NCBI RefSeq assembly: GCF_009758205.1
Contig: NZ_WRXN01000010.1
Location: 1 to 64,000, forward strand
DNA length: 64,000 nt
Source: Chitinophaga tropicalis
Lineage (GTDB): Bacteria; Bacteroidota; Bacteroidia; Chitinophagales; Chitinophagaceae
Reading direction: 5' to 3'
How positions within the stretch are numbered: the first letter of the stretch is position 1; every line of letters begins with the position of its first letter. A model generated the notes under the pieces. It had not been told where the DNA came from. It saw nothing but the letters and a program-made list of their open reading frames with translations, and searched no databases. Of the stretch, positions 1 through 7,308 are shown one piece after another. The translations under genes were made by a program, and so were the position numbers.

Positions 1-569
1 CTAAAAGTCCCTTTGGGAGAAGAAATTCCATTAACTGTCGATAGTTCTGATCCAAGTTGTTGCTTCTTAATGAGCTGCAAAAAAACAACTTTTTGATCTT
101 CCCCCCAAGTTTTCAACTTGATCCCTTCTTTCCATTCCATCCATATATGATCCTGAGGGGATTCATCACCTGATATTCTGTCCTCAATTTCTTTTCTACG
201 TTGCTGATAAAATGCAATTGTCTTTAAAACACGTGCGGAATCAAAATCAACTTCACCGTTGAGCAATTCAGAATTGGTTTCCAATATACGACCGATGTTA
301 ATCCTGTTCTCAGTCAAAGAAAGGTTACCGTTAGGGCTGGAAATTTTAATGCCTTCAGTAGATAGTTGATCTAATATGCTGTCAGTGCTATCATCCTGTC
401 CATCGTCTTCCCAGGAGCAGATATCGCATATGGCAAAACCGCCCCGTTCGGCGAGGGAGGGGAAACCACATCCGGGGCAGGTATGTATGGGAATGTCGTT
501 GGCTTGAAGGTAAGAATCATAATGAGCCCTCCTGGTATGGAAAGCGGTTAATATTCCGGTACGGTACAT
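1..569 (-). CDS. CPCC-type cysteine-rich protein (partial, runs off left edge)
   Basis: The minus strand is open from an ATG at 569 to the window edge, about 189 codons with no stop, so the C-terminus is missing. Near residue 35 there is a CPGCGFPSLAERGGFAICD stretch followed by ICSWEDDGQ. This two-knuckle arrangement (CxxC, about 15 residues, CxxC, then WEDDG) is the signature of the small cysteine-rich CPCC family, which probably binds zinc; its function is unknown. The first CPCC cysteine pair here reads CPGC instead of CPCC. The only ATG further upstream (589) meets a stop within six codons, which supports the start at 569. The role is unknown. Confidence 0.6.
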   Translation of the reverse strand, partial: MYRTGILTAFHTRRAHYDSYLQANDIPIHTCPGCGFPSLAERGGFAICDICSWEDDGQDDSTDSILDQLSTEGIKISSPNGNLSLTENRINIGRILETNSELLNGEVDFDSARVLKTIAFYQQRRKEIEDRISGDESPQDHIWMEWKEGIKLKTWGEDQKVVFLQLIKKQQLGSELSTVNGISSPKGTF

Positions 570-596
570 TATTATGTATTTTTTTTCATAAAAATA

Positions 597-636
597 AGAA
601 CAGGATATAGTAAAGATAATTACTATACCCTGTTCT
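597..636 (-). terminator. Hairpin terminator after the small HTH gene
   Basis: AGAACAGG and TATAGTAA pair with TTACTATA and CCTGTTCT across a six-base loop, with one internal mismatch. Read on the minus strand the stem is followed by a T-rich run (TTATTTTTATG). It lies between the small HTH gene at 717-941 and the CPCC-like gene starting at 569, so it probably ends the former. Confidence 0.5.
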
Positions 637-716
637 ATGTGGCGCTATAGTGATACCGCAGTCCATACACTACCCATACTTTATCCTAGCCTTTGAGTAG
701 GCGTATCCATATAGTA

Positions 717-941
717 TCAATGCACCAGGAACTTGTTCACGTCTGATTCTTTTAACCCGGTGTATAAACAAAACTCCGAAATAGTTACATACTGTCCGGC
801 CTCTTTGCTATTGACTTTTCTTATTTTTTTCAATAAATAGCGGGCAGTACGTTCGCTGCAACCTGTTATGTTTATAATGTCACGGGCATAAATCACTATA
901 CGATCAGGTACTGTTTTGTGCATAATCGGCAAATACGGCAA
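717..941 (-). CDS. Small helix-turn-helix-like protein
   Basis: This 74-aa protein has no recognised family name. Residues ~20-42 (RDIINITGCSERTARYLLKK) resemble a helix-turn-helix in which a turn containing GCSE leads into a recognition helix. The C-terminal part (EFCLYTGLKESDVNKFL) resembles a second short helical pair. It may act as a DNA-binding regulator or excisionase-like factor, which is inference. The methionine at residue 7 (MHKTV, position 923) is an alternative start. It is divergent from the 253-aa gene at 1076 and shares a 134-bp intergenic region with it. Confidence 0.5.
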   Translation of the reverse strand: MPYLPIMHKTVPDRIVIYARDIINITGCSERTARYLLKKIRKVNSKEAGQYVTISEFCLYTGLKESDVNKFLVH

Positions 942-1075
942 GGTTATTTTTTACAATGGTTTGAACGCCGTAGTATTGATATGTAATTACAAATATAACA
1001 TTTCCTGCGCAGTAATGCAGCCTAACGGGTACGGCTGATACAAGTACCTTTTACAAAAATTAAAACTTTAAAACA

Positions 1076-1837
1076 ATGGCTCAGCAAGCAGGTATCTTAC
1101 CAATTAAAGGTACACTTGGAAATATCACTTTTTATAAGAGCAGATCAGGCGGTTATCTTGTCCGCGAGAAAGGCGGTGTAGACGCCAGCAGGATTGCCAG
1201 CGATCCGGCATTTGCAAGGACCCGTGAAAATGGTGAGGAGTTTAAAAGAGCCTGTAAGGCGGGTAAACTTCTGAGGGTATCCTTCCGGTCACTTATGCAG
1301 AATGCAAGTGATAATCTGGCTACTGCAAGGTTAGTACAGGCGTTCTCACAGGTGATCAAAGCGGACCTTACCAGTGTAAGGGGTCAGCGGAATGTGATTG
1401 ATGGTGAGGCTGAATTACTGACCGGTTTTGAATTCAACGCCGGCAGTACATTACAGAGTACACTGTTTGCACCTTTCCTGGCCGATATTGACCGTGCAAC
1501 CGGTAACCTGACAGTAGAGATACCGTCCTTTATTCCGGATCAGATGATCGCCGTACCAGGAGGAGCTACACACTTCGTTATTTCCTGCGGAGGTGCGGAG
1601 ATCGACTTTGAAGCAGCCAGTTATGTTAACGGTGTTGCTAAAAGTAATGAGCTGCCGATCAACGGTATTGCTACTGCTGCTCTTAATCTTACGGTACCAG
1701 TAACGGCCAATAGTACCAAACCGCTGTTCGTAGCGTTGGGCATTCAGTTCATTCAACAGGTGAATGGTGTATCCTACAGCCTGAAGAACGGTACTTTCAA
1801 TGCGCTTGCTATTGTAGCGGTGTCTGGAACACCGTAA
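1076..1837 (+). CDS. Conserved Bacteroidota protein of unknown function
   Basis: This 253-aa protein belongs to a family I recognise only as recurrent in Chitinophaga-like and other Bacteroidota genomes. Its N-terminal half has a conserved look: GTLGNITFYKSRSGGYLVRE, then DPAFARTRENGEEF, then a helical stretch and RGQRNVIDGEAELL. The C-terminal half is beta-rich with many Asn, Thr and Val residues. There is no signal peptide, membrane segment or catalytic motif that I can see. The first half looks like a DNA- or structure-associated module and the second like a beta-sandwich, but no function can be assigned. A hairpin terminator follows the stop. It lies beside the replication-like cassette on the opposite strand. 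Confidence 0.75.
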   Translation: MAQQAGILPIKGTLGNITFYKSRSGGYLVREKGGVDASRIASDPAFARTRENGEEFKRACKAGKLLRVSFRSLMQNASDNLATARLVQAFSQVIKADLTSVRGQRNVIDGEAELLTGFEFNAGSTLQSTLFAPFLADIDRATGNLTVEIPSFIPDQMIAVPGGATHFVISCGGAEIDFEAASYVNGVAKSNELPINGIATAALNLTVPVTANSTKPLFVALGIQFIQQVNGVSYSLKNGTFNALAIVAVSGTP

Positions 1838-1865
1838 ACTTACAGGTGATGTAGTTTGATATGTA

Positions 1866-1901
1866 AAAGGGGCGTCTCAATAATATTGAGGCGCCTTTTT
1901 T
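1866..1901 (+). terminator. Rho-independent terminator
   Basis: AAGGGGCGTCTCAAT pairs with ATTGAGGCGCCTT (one T-G wobble) around a short loop, followed by a run of T. It ends the 253-aa gene. The A-run on the other side could let it also serve the convergent minus-strand operon ending at 1987. Confidence 0.8.
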
Positions 1902-1986
1902 GTATAAGAAAGGCCCGATAGGAATACCAGGCCTGTTACATTGCATACTACTAATCCATCAACTAATCAGCTTGATCCTCTCAATT

Positions 1987-2604
1987 TTATTTTCTCTTAT
2001 CCGGTGCATCATGACTGTATGCAATAAGGTTGAACATTGCACGAAAGCAGCTTCTGACACGGTTACCGTACAGTTGTTCCAGCTCGTCTGCTGATAAGGT
2101 AGTGATCACATGGGTGACCATCCTCCGGGACATCATCAACTGATACCTGGACAGCAGTATCTCCGTCATTACGTTAAAGTCTCCCCAAAAAGGCATTCTG
2201 GGCTCCAGTCCGAGGTCATCGAAGCAATATACACGCGGGACATTGGTATAAGGGAAAAAGGAGTTGGTGGTATATTTATACAGCACGTCCAGTCCTGATC
2301 TTCCATATTCAATACTGATGTCCCTGCCGGACCTGTAAAGATGCTGATGGGTACGGGAACAAACCTCATTCATCAAAGACATCAGTGAAGTCTTGCCACA
2401 ACCTATAGGTCCTGTTAACATAATACCTTTTGCCAGGTCCAGCTGCGCTGCGGCAGCCATTTCCTCATCTCTCAGGAAGTAAGCCAGCAGTTTGTTGATA
2501 ACAGGCTTGTCTGTCTCTGTTATCTTAAATTCAAAGCCGTGTTTCTCCTTCCATTTCTGCCTGATGTGATCGATTATTGATCCGTAATTATAATGGCTCT
2601 CCAT
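1987..2604 (-). CDS. DnaC/IstB-like AAA+ ATPase (helicase loader-like)
   Basis: The 205-aa protein has a full AAA+ core: Walker A GPIGCGKTS at ~65-73, Walker B VYCFDDLGLE at ~125-134, a sensor-1-like THVITTLSADE at ~164-174, and an arginine-finger region GNRVRSCF at ~180-187. This order matches DnaC/IstB-type ATPases, which load replicative helicases or assist transposases. No transposase is nearby. The gene upstream overlaps it by 17 bp and resembles a replication initiator, so a loader role is favoured. The length is shorter than typical DnaC (about 245 aa). It is the last gene of the overlapping minus-strand operon 3387-1987. Confidence 0.75.
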   Translation of the reverse strand: MESHYNYGSIIDHIRQKWKEKHGFEFKITETDKPVINKLLAYFLRDEEMAAAAQLDLAKGIMLTGPIGCGKTSLMSLMNEVCSRTHQHLYRSGRDISIEYGRSGLDVLYKYTTNSFFPYTNVPRVYCFDDLGLEPRMPFWGDFNVMTEILLSRYQLMMSRRMVTHVITTLSADELEQLYGNRVRSCFRAMFNLIAYSHDAPDKRK

Positions 2605-3184
2605 AGTTCTTATTCTGGTTAATATGAAGGTGACTGGGTTTCTCCTTCGGTTTTGAAAATGATCCGATATTCTGCATCCATTTTTGTGCTGCGGCTTTCC
2701 AGTTAGTTATAGGACTTCCTCTTTTAGACCAGCCGAAGGACTGGTAGTAGAAGAAGAAGCGAGCCCCTTCATCGGCAGGATGTCCATGGGACAGGAAATA
2801 GATCTTTACGTCCTCCATGTCTGGCTCGATACCAGTCCTTTTTTCCTGAACAGGAGGCTGTTCAGGTATGGTTATTCCCACCAATGGCTGAATACAGACG
2901 GTGCTGCGCATAAAAGGTTGTTCCGGGGGCAGGTAAACAATGTATCCGCATTTCTGAAGTTTTCTCAGGCTATCGTTGTATGTCCTATTGGAGCCGATGT
3001 GAGAGAGCTTCATGGCTTCAGTCCGTTGCACAGCAAAAGGATTTTTAAAGTGCCAGCTATTCCAGATATGAAAAAGCGCCAGGTACAATGCCATATCAGT
3101 TGAATTAAGGCGATGATCGTTACGGGTACGCTGGTAAAATGTATTCAGGTGCCCGATATAGTTTATTGCGGACGGTGTACCCAT
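2588..3184 (-). CDS. Replication initiator/replisome-organizer-like winged-helix protein
   Basis: This 198-aa protein has an N-terminal helical segment (residues ~28-62, STDMALYLALFHIWN and after) that looks like the winged-helix entry of phage replisome-organizer or DnaD-like proteins. SNRTYNDSLRKLQKCGYIVY (~69-88) is a good recognition helix and wing. The tail has FYYQSFGWSKRGSPITNWK followed by AAAQKWM, a motif type common at the C-terminus of such replication proteins. It overlaps the DnaC-like gene by 17 bp and the 74-aa gene by 22 bp, so the three are translated together. The family assignment rests on pattern and context, so function is inferred. Confidence 0.55.
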   Translation of the reverse strand: MGTPSAINYIGHLNTFYQRTRNDHRLNSTDMALYLALFHIWNSWHFKNPFAVQRTEAMKLSHIGSNRTYNDSLRKLQKCGYIVYLPPEQPFMRSTVCIQPLVGITIPEQPPVQEKRTGIEPDMEDVKIYFLSHGHPADEGARFFFYYQSFGWSKRGSPITNWKAAAQKWMQNIGSFSKPKEKPSHLHINQNKNYGEPL

Positions 3185-3387
3185 AGGACAAGTGTTTTTT
3201 TTGTGCTGTGAGGAATAACACGATTGCCGTGCATAATGTAGCTGGTGGTGTCAGTTACTGTGACCATGTCAAGTAATTGACGGGCCTTACTTCTGTTCCG
3301 GGGATGGGTTAAATTCTGGGAATCCAGGAGGGCCTGCACTTCTTTCAGTGAGAAGGTTTCGTTCAATGGTGTTAACTTGTTTTTCAT
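3163..3387 (-). CDS. Small hypothetical protein heading the replication-like operon
   Basis: This 74-aa protein has no recognised family. It is basic, and the segment FSLKEVQALLDSQNLTHPRN reads like a short helical DNA-binding unit, comparable in size to the other 74-aa protein at 717-941. Its 3' end overlaps the initiator-like gene by 22 bp. A perfect 16-bp palindrome lies 66 bp upstream of its start, so it may be the autoregulatory gene of the operon; that is inference. Confidence 0.5.
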   Translation of the reverse strand: MKNKLTPLNETFSLKEVQALLDSQNLTHPRNRSKARQLLDMVTVTDTTSYIMHGNRVIPHSTKKTLVLWVHRPQ

Positions 3388-3452
3388 TCTTTGTGTTACT
3401 CTTTGTTTTGTGATACAAAGGAAATGATAACAACAACGCCAGAACAGTGGCA

Positions 3453-3468
3453 GGGGTTGTACAACCCC
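3453..3468. promoter_or_regulatory. Perfect 16-bp palindrome upstream of the replication-like operon
   Basis: GGGGTTGTACAACCCC is a perfect palindrome 66 bp upstream of the start at 3387, followed by the AT-rich stretch TTAACTAATTAAACATC. A dimeric repressor or initiator could bind here. No T-run follows, so it is not a typical terminator. Confidence 0.4.
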
Positions 3469-3580
3469 TCTTAACTAATTAAACATCAATTAATTAAATT
3501 TTTAAAATTGTTAGCAGCATGTATCAAAATGGCTTAACCAGGAGCTTGTTTTAAGGTGTGTAAAGCGAAAAACTGCACAA

Positions 3581-3645
3581 AAAAAATGAGTTTTGCCTTC
3601 GGCAAAACTCATTTTTTGAAAAGTGGAAACGGCCTGCGGCCTGCT
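3581..3645. repeat. Dispersed triloop hairpin repeat, copy A
   Basis: A perfect 17-bp stem (AAAAAATGAGTTTTGCC at 3581-3597 and its complement at 3601-3617) surrounds a TTC loop. It is followed at 3631 by GGCCTGCGGCC, a second hairpin with a TGC loop. The same two modules recur at several places in the window. The stem with flanking A and T runs would work as a bidirectional terminator, here downstream of the RteC-like gene. Confidence 0.75.
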
Positions 3646-3668
3646 AAAAATTCAAACTGATATACTGG

Positions 3669-4625
3669 CTATTTCAAGTAGTTTAGCAGATCCAGTATCA
3701 TCTTTTTCAGAGATCTTGTAACGCCGGTATCGTCTGTATACATTTTGTTCCAAAGGCTGCTAGCCGTGATAGATTGTTTTTGTTTAGAGGTAAGAAAATC
3801 AGCGAAAAATTCTATCAGCTGTTTTTTGTTATCATGGATAATCACTCCGCTATCAAGCAATAGTTTAGTGAAACAGCCTAATTCAGCGACGGATAAACTG
3901 GTCTTTATCTTAAAGCCGTCCCACTTATCTGCTTTTTCCCGGGACTGCTCCTTTACGTTAAGCCTTCTTAAGGTTTCACAGTAGTGCAGTTCGCTATTCA
4001 GCCATTTCAACGTCTGGGCTTTGAGAGATTCATTTTCCGGGTTATATCCTTTGTTTGCTTTTCCGGGCAACTGGGTTAATTTTTTTTGCAGCTGGATGAC
4101 CATCATCAACTTTTCGTCAGGATCGTCTATACACTCAATTTCTTTCTCAATAAAACCGGTGAAGTAGTTTACGTACTTCCAGTGGTTGAAATTGATTGAC
4201 TGCAACCGCAGATTCAGCTGATAAACGGGATGCAACTCTCCTTCTTCGTCTGCTCCTGCAAAGAGCCAGAGCTCATCCAACAGCATCCTGAGATAACCTG
4301 CCTCATAGAGCGTAACATGTTTGTTGCCTAAATAGTCAGTCTTAAAGGAAAAGAAAGACTCCATCAGGATGTCTGAAAGTTCGGCGTCTATTCCTTTCCT
4401 GTTGAAAGCTTCCTGTATTGAGTCCCATCTGAACATCAGCTCATCGGACAATGCAGGGATATCCTTTGCCGGTATCCTGCAGTCCGGATCTATAAACCGG
4501 GGGTATTCTTTGTGTAAAAAATTCAGGAGGTCCTGAAGGGTATCACAGATAAACTGGAGAAAATGATTCATTTCCTGCTCCTCCGCAGCGTATATTCCCG
4601 CCTTGTAGGAGGCATCGTATGACAT
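3669..4625 (-). CDS. RteC-like conserved protein
   Basis: This 318-aa soluble protein is mostly alpha-helical and acidic. Its C-terminal third (KIKTSLSVAELGCFTKLL, then NKKQLIEFFADFLTSKQ, then ITASSLWNKMYTDD and a final helix) follows the pattern of the C-terminal domain of RteC, the regulator of excision in Bacteroides conjugative transposons. The match is by eye and tentative; it could be an unnamed relative. The start at 4625 overlaps an upstream reading frame by 83 bp; the methionine at residue 19 (MNHFLQF, 4571) would cut this to 29 bp and may be the true start. Confidence 0.5.
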   Translation of the reverse strand: MSYDASYKAGIYAAEEQEMNHFLQFICDTLQDLLNFLHKEYPRFIDPDCRIPAKDIPALSDELMFRWDSIQEAFNRKGIDAELSDILMESFFSFKTDYLGNKHVTLYEAGYLRMLLDELWLFAGADEEGELHPVYQLNLRLQSINFNHWKYVNYFTGFIEKEIECIDDPDEKLMMVIQLQKKLTQLPGKANKGYNPENESLKAQTLKWLNSELHYCETLRRLNVKEQSREKADKWDGFKIKTSLSVAELGCFTKLLLDSGVIIHDNKKQLIEFFADFLTSKQKQSITASSLWNKMYTDDTGVTRSLKKMILDLLNYLK

Positions 4626-4866
4626 CGTCGATGAGCCGTGTCAATTCGCGCTGACAAAAATGTATGTGCTGGCCGATCTGCTTTGCGTCAGATATTCTTC
4701 CATACATACGGGCGTTAAAGTTGACAATGAAGTTACTCCTGTAGGTTGTCAACTTAGTCGTGGCTGACTGAATAAAGCTGGCAGTTTCATTGCCGGGGGT
4801 TGTCAGGGTGTTCTTGAGGTCAACATTGATAGTCTGGCTAAAGAACGATAAATCATCGTGTTGCAT
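4543..4866 (-). CDS. Small hypothetical protein overlapping the RteC-like gene
   Basis: An open frame from ATG 4866 (MQHDDLSFF) codes for 107 residues, and the frame stays open upstream to 4980. The sequence is protein-like: NARMYGRISDAKQIGQHIHF then CQRELTRLIDDV. Its last 28 codons overlap the start of the RteC-like frame, and beyond DDV the composition becomes less natural (RCLLQGGNIRCGG). This suggests either a short real gene ending in an overlap, or the 5' part of a longer gene now split by a frameshift near 4625. No family was recognised. Confidence 0.35.
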   Translation of the reverse strand: MQHDDLSFFSQTINVDLKNTLTTPGNETASFIQSATTKLTTYRSNFIVNFNARMYGRISDAKQIGQHIHFCQRELTRLIDDVIRCLLQGGNIRCGGAGNESFSPVYL

Positions 4867-5040
4867 ATTTATTGAGATTGTGAAAAAATACTCGTTTTTA
4901 GGGCTTTGCGCAAATTTAAGGGTATAAGTGAAAAAAAGTGCGGGATGAAAAATAAATTCTCTATCTAGTAAGCTGCGCAAAAAGACTGCGCACTAGTTAC
5001 TGTATGAGATTTCCGGGGGAGACTGCAGCGCGGCGGCAGG

Positions 5041-5295
5041 GAAGAAATTTCCCGTTGTGGATTTTCTTTTTTTTTAAAAAAAATAAAAAAAAATACGCGC
5101 GCGCGTGTTTCTCTCTTGTTTATAATTGTTTATATTGTTTATAAATGTGGCGCACTTTAGCGCCGCAATGTGGGGCACTTTGAGCACACGTATGCGGGGC
5201 ATTTCTGATACGCGTATGCGGAGCTGTTCTGCACCGCGACGTGGCGCAAAAGTGCTCCACGTGGAGAGAGAAATTAACAGGATATCCACATTTTC
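5041..5295. other. Iteron-like repeat array with A/T tracts (candidate replication origin)
   Basis: This non-coding stretch contains, in order, a homopolymeric T/A tract (5066-5093), (CG)5 at 5096-5105, three near-repeats of TTGTTTATA (5117-5144), and five degenerate direct repeats starting at 5145, 5168, 5192, 5216 and 5239 (spacing 23-24 bp). The repeat core reads ATGTGGCGCACTTT / ATGTGGGGCACTTT / ATGCGGGGCATTT / ATGCGGAGCTGTTCT / ACGTGGCGCAAAA. GATATCCACA at 5281 is one base from the DnaA box TTATCCACA. Direct repeats on a two-turn period beside AT-rich repeats are the layout of iteron origins. The initiator-like and loader-like genes are nearby. An array of regulator operators is the alternative. 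Confidence 0.45.
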
Positions 5296-5312
5296 AGAAA
5301 GAGTATATAAAA

Positions 5313-5345
5313 GAGGAAAAGACCGGCTTGGGTCTTTTCCTTTTT
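5313..5345 (-). terminator. Terminator of the ABC exporter operon
   Basis: GGAAAAGACC pairs with GGTCTTTTCC across a six-base loop just past the stop codon of the ATPase gene at 5352. On the minus strand it is followed by TCTTTTATATA, a U-rich exit. It marks the end of the operon that starts near 10.2 kb. Confidence 0.7.
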
Positions 5346-5351
5346 GGCTTT

Positions 5352-6062
5352 TTATAAGTATGTGTCAAAGTTCTTATCATGGCTGATTATTTTGCCATCT
5401 GCCAGTTCAATAGTTCTGTCGCTCGCTTCGGCAAAATCGTTATCATGTGTTACTGCAATAATGGTTTGCCCAAACTCATGCGCTATCTGTTTAAAGATGT
5501 CAAATACAATCCGGGTGTTCCTGCTGTCTAAGTTACCGGTTGGCTCATCACACATAATAATAGCAGGGTCATTAATCAATGCCCTGGCAATAGCTACACG
5601 TTGCTGCTGACCTCCACTTAGTTTTGCCGCTGGTTTTAATGCCTGATCCCTGATACCTAAAACATCAAGCTTGCTGTATGCTCTTTCTTCCACTTCTTTA
5701 TAGGAGTATTTACCCAGCTTTAGCGCCGGAATCATTACGTTTTTCAGGCAGGAAAATTCAGGTAATAAGTAATGGAACTGGAATATGAATCCAATGCTCC
5801 TGTTTCGTAATGCTGCTAATTCATTCACCTTTTTCCCGGTTACTCTTTCCTGACCAATAAATAACTCTCCTTCATAAGAAGTATCCATTGTACTGAGGCA
5901 ATAAAGTAAGGTTGATTTACCTGAGCCGCTTTTGCCCACCAGTGTTAAAAACTCTCCTTTGTATGCATTGAAACTGATGTTGTCTAATACCTTAAACTTA
6001 ATAGGGTCATAAAAATACTTCCCCAAAGACCTGGTGCTCAGAATGACTTCTCTTTTTTCCAT
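5352..6062 (-). CDS. ABC transporter ATP-binding protein (LolD/MacB type)
   Basis: The 236-aa ATPase has all the nucleotide-binding motifs: Walker A GKSGSGKST at 43-51, Q-loop FQF at 94-96, signature LSGGQQQR at 148-155, Walker B AIIMCDEPTGNLD at 167-179 and the switch histidine in AVTHD at ~206. DEPTGNLDS is typical of the MacB/LolD/FtsE subgroup that powers FtsX-fold permeases. I chose ATG 6062 (MEKREVIL); upstream codons are the overlapping tail of the permease. It follows the permease gene by 7 bp and is the last gene in the tolC-like/macA-like/permease/ATPase operon. Confidence 0.9.
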   Translation of the reverse strand: MEKREVILSTRSLGKYFYDPIKFKVLDNISFNAYKGEFLTLVGKSGSGKSTLLYCLSTMDTSYEGELFIGQERVTGKKVNELAALRNRSIGFIFQFHYLLPEFSCLKNVMIPALKLGKYSYKEVEERAYSKLDVLGIRDQALKPAAKLSGGQQQRVAIARALINDPAIIMCDEPTGNLDSRNTRIVFDIFKQIAHEFGQTIIAVTHDNDFAEASDRTIELADGKIISHDKNFDTYL

Positions 6063-6069
6063 GGCTAAA

Positions 6070-7305
6070 TTATTTTCTGAATATTTCGACCGGATCCACT
6101 CTTGCGGCTTTCCTTGCAGGGAAATAGCCAGCACATAGCGTAATAAATACACCCAGGCCAAAACTTTTTGCAAAAAGTGCTGGTTCAAAACGTATGGGGA
6201 AATAGCCAACCGGTCCGCCCATATATATGTTAGACATTATTTCGATAAGCACAGCACCTATAATCAGACCTATCAGAGTACCAATGAGCCCCATTATAAG
6301 AGCTTCCATCAAAAAAATCCTGATCACATCTCTACCTGCGAAACCGGTTGCTTTCAGTATAGCAATGTCATTAATTTTCTGTGCTATTGTTGAACTAAGT
6401 ATATTATAAATACCGAAAGCCGCTACTACTAAAATAGACATAGCTATGGAGCTCATCAGTACATCTCTTGTCTTGCCACTTGCTAACACATCTGCATTAG
6501 TGGTTTTCCAGTCTTCCACTTTATAAGGTGTTAGTTGTTGCAGCGAGGCAGCGTACTCTTCACTTTTATTGGGATCGGGTATATTTATAAAAATATTGCT
6601 TACATAAGAAGGCCCTTCTTTTATAAACTGCTGCGCCGTGCTGATATTCATGTAGGATTTTGCATTGTCAGTCAAACTGCTACCGGTTGTAAAAATGCCG
6701 ACGATCTTCATTACTTTTACTACATTATATGAGGAGGTAACAGTGATATTATCGTCAATCCCAAGGTTTAATTTTTCTGCGATGCCGCTTCCGATGATGA
6801 TACCGTTCAAGTTGCCCTGCAGTCTATTCAAACTCCCTCCTACAATGTATTTACTTGTTTTAAACATAGCGTCATAATCAAGTATATTTACACCACTGCA
6901 ATCTCCGCTTATCTGTGCCTTGCCACGGTTATAAAATGCGTCAAAACTCACCTGCGAAATAGCATTGACAACAAAAGGTTGTTGCTTAATTGTTGACAGA
7001 AGTTGTTCGGGATTAATTATTTTTTTTGAGAGTGTGGTAACCTGAGGATTGACAATAACAGTTATATGTCCTGAACCGGCTGAAGGCACGAGGGGTTGGC
7101 TCAACTCATCGTCTTTATAAATTTTTATGTGGGCACTATTTTTAAACATCTCATCTCTTGAAAAGGAAGAGAAGCCGGAAGTAAGTGAATTCATAAATAA
7201 ATACACTCCTACTCCGAGCGTAACACCTAATGCAGCCACCAGTGTTTGTCTTTTCCTGGTAATAATATGTGTAAGAGCAATGTCTGAGTTTATGTTATGT
7301 CTCAT
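6070..7305 (-). CDS. ABC transporter permease (MacB/FtsX type)
   Basis: This 411-aa inner-membrane protein has one N-terminal membrane segment (TLVAALGVTLGVGVYLFMNS, ~18-37), a large periplasmic domain (~45-275) and an FtsX-type C-terminal domain with three membrane segments (~280-405). The loop KATGFAGRDVIRIFLMEALI matches the coupling-helix region of FtsX permeases, and the end (PARKAARVDPVEIFRK) is the standard family ending. With the ATPase, the HlyD-like adaptor and TolC-like gene beside it, it would form a tripartite MacAB-TolC type exporter for a drug, peptide or lipid. The substrate is unknown. Confidence 0.88.
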   Translation of the reverse strand: MRHNINSDIALTHIITRKRQTLVAALGVTLGVGVYLFMNSLTSGFSSFSRDEMFKNSAHIKIYKDDELSQPLVPSAGSGHITVIVNPQVTTLSKKIINPEQLLSTIKQQPFVVNAISQVSFDAFYNRGKAQISGDCSGVNILDYDAMFKTSKYIVGGSLNRLQGNLNGIIIGSGIAEKLNLGIDDNITVTSSYNVVKVMKIVGIFTTGSSLTDNAKSYMNISTAQQFIKEGPSYVSNIFINIPDPNKSEEYAASLQQLTPYKVEDWKTTNADVLASGKTRDVLMSSIAMSILVVAAFGIYNILSSTIAQKINDIAILKATGFAGRDVIRIFLMEALIMGLIGTLIGLIIGAVLIEIMSNIYMGGPVGYFPIRFEPALFAKSFGLGVFITLCAGYFPARKAARVDPVEIFRK

Positions 7306-7308
7306 AAG

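Noticed and set aside
1987-2604. IS21-type IstB helper of a transposon
   Set aside because: No IstA-like transposase or terminal inverted repeats nearby; the neighbour resembles a replication protein.
3591-3606. UUCG tetraloop hairpin
   Set aside because: CCTTCGG looks like C(UUCG)G, but the longer stem pairs as GCC-TTC-GGC with a three-base loop; closing a four-base loop would break the next pair.
5145-5262. CRISPR array
   Set aside because: The repeats are degenerate and directly joined at 23-24 bp with no constant repeat/variable spacer pattern, and no cas gene is present.
5041-5295. Chromosomal oriC with classical DnaA boxes
   Set aside because: Only one near-match to a DnaA box was seen and no dnaA, dnaN or gidA-type gene is nearby; an element-type origin is the better hypothesis.
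5126-5386. Open frames on both strands with octapeptide-like repeats across the origin-like array
   Set aside because: The peptide periodicity follows from the 23-24-bp DNA repeats. Neither frame has a family match or convincing start, and the plus frame runs through a terminator.
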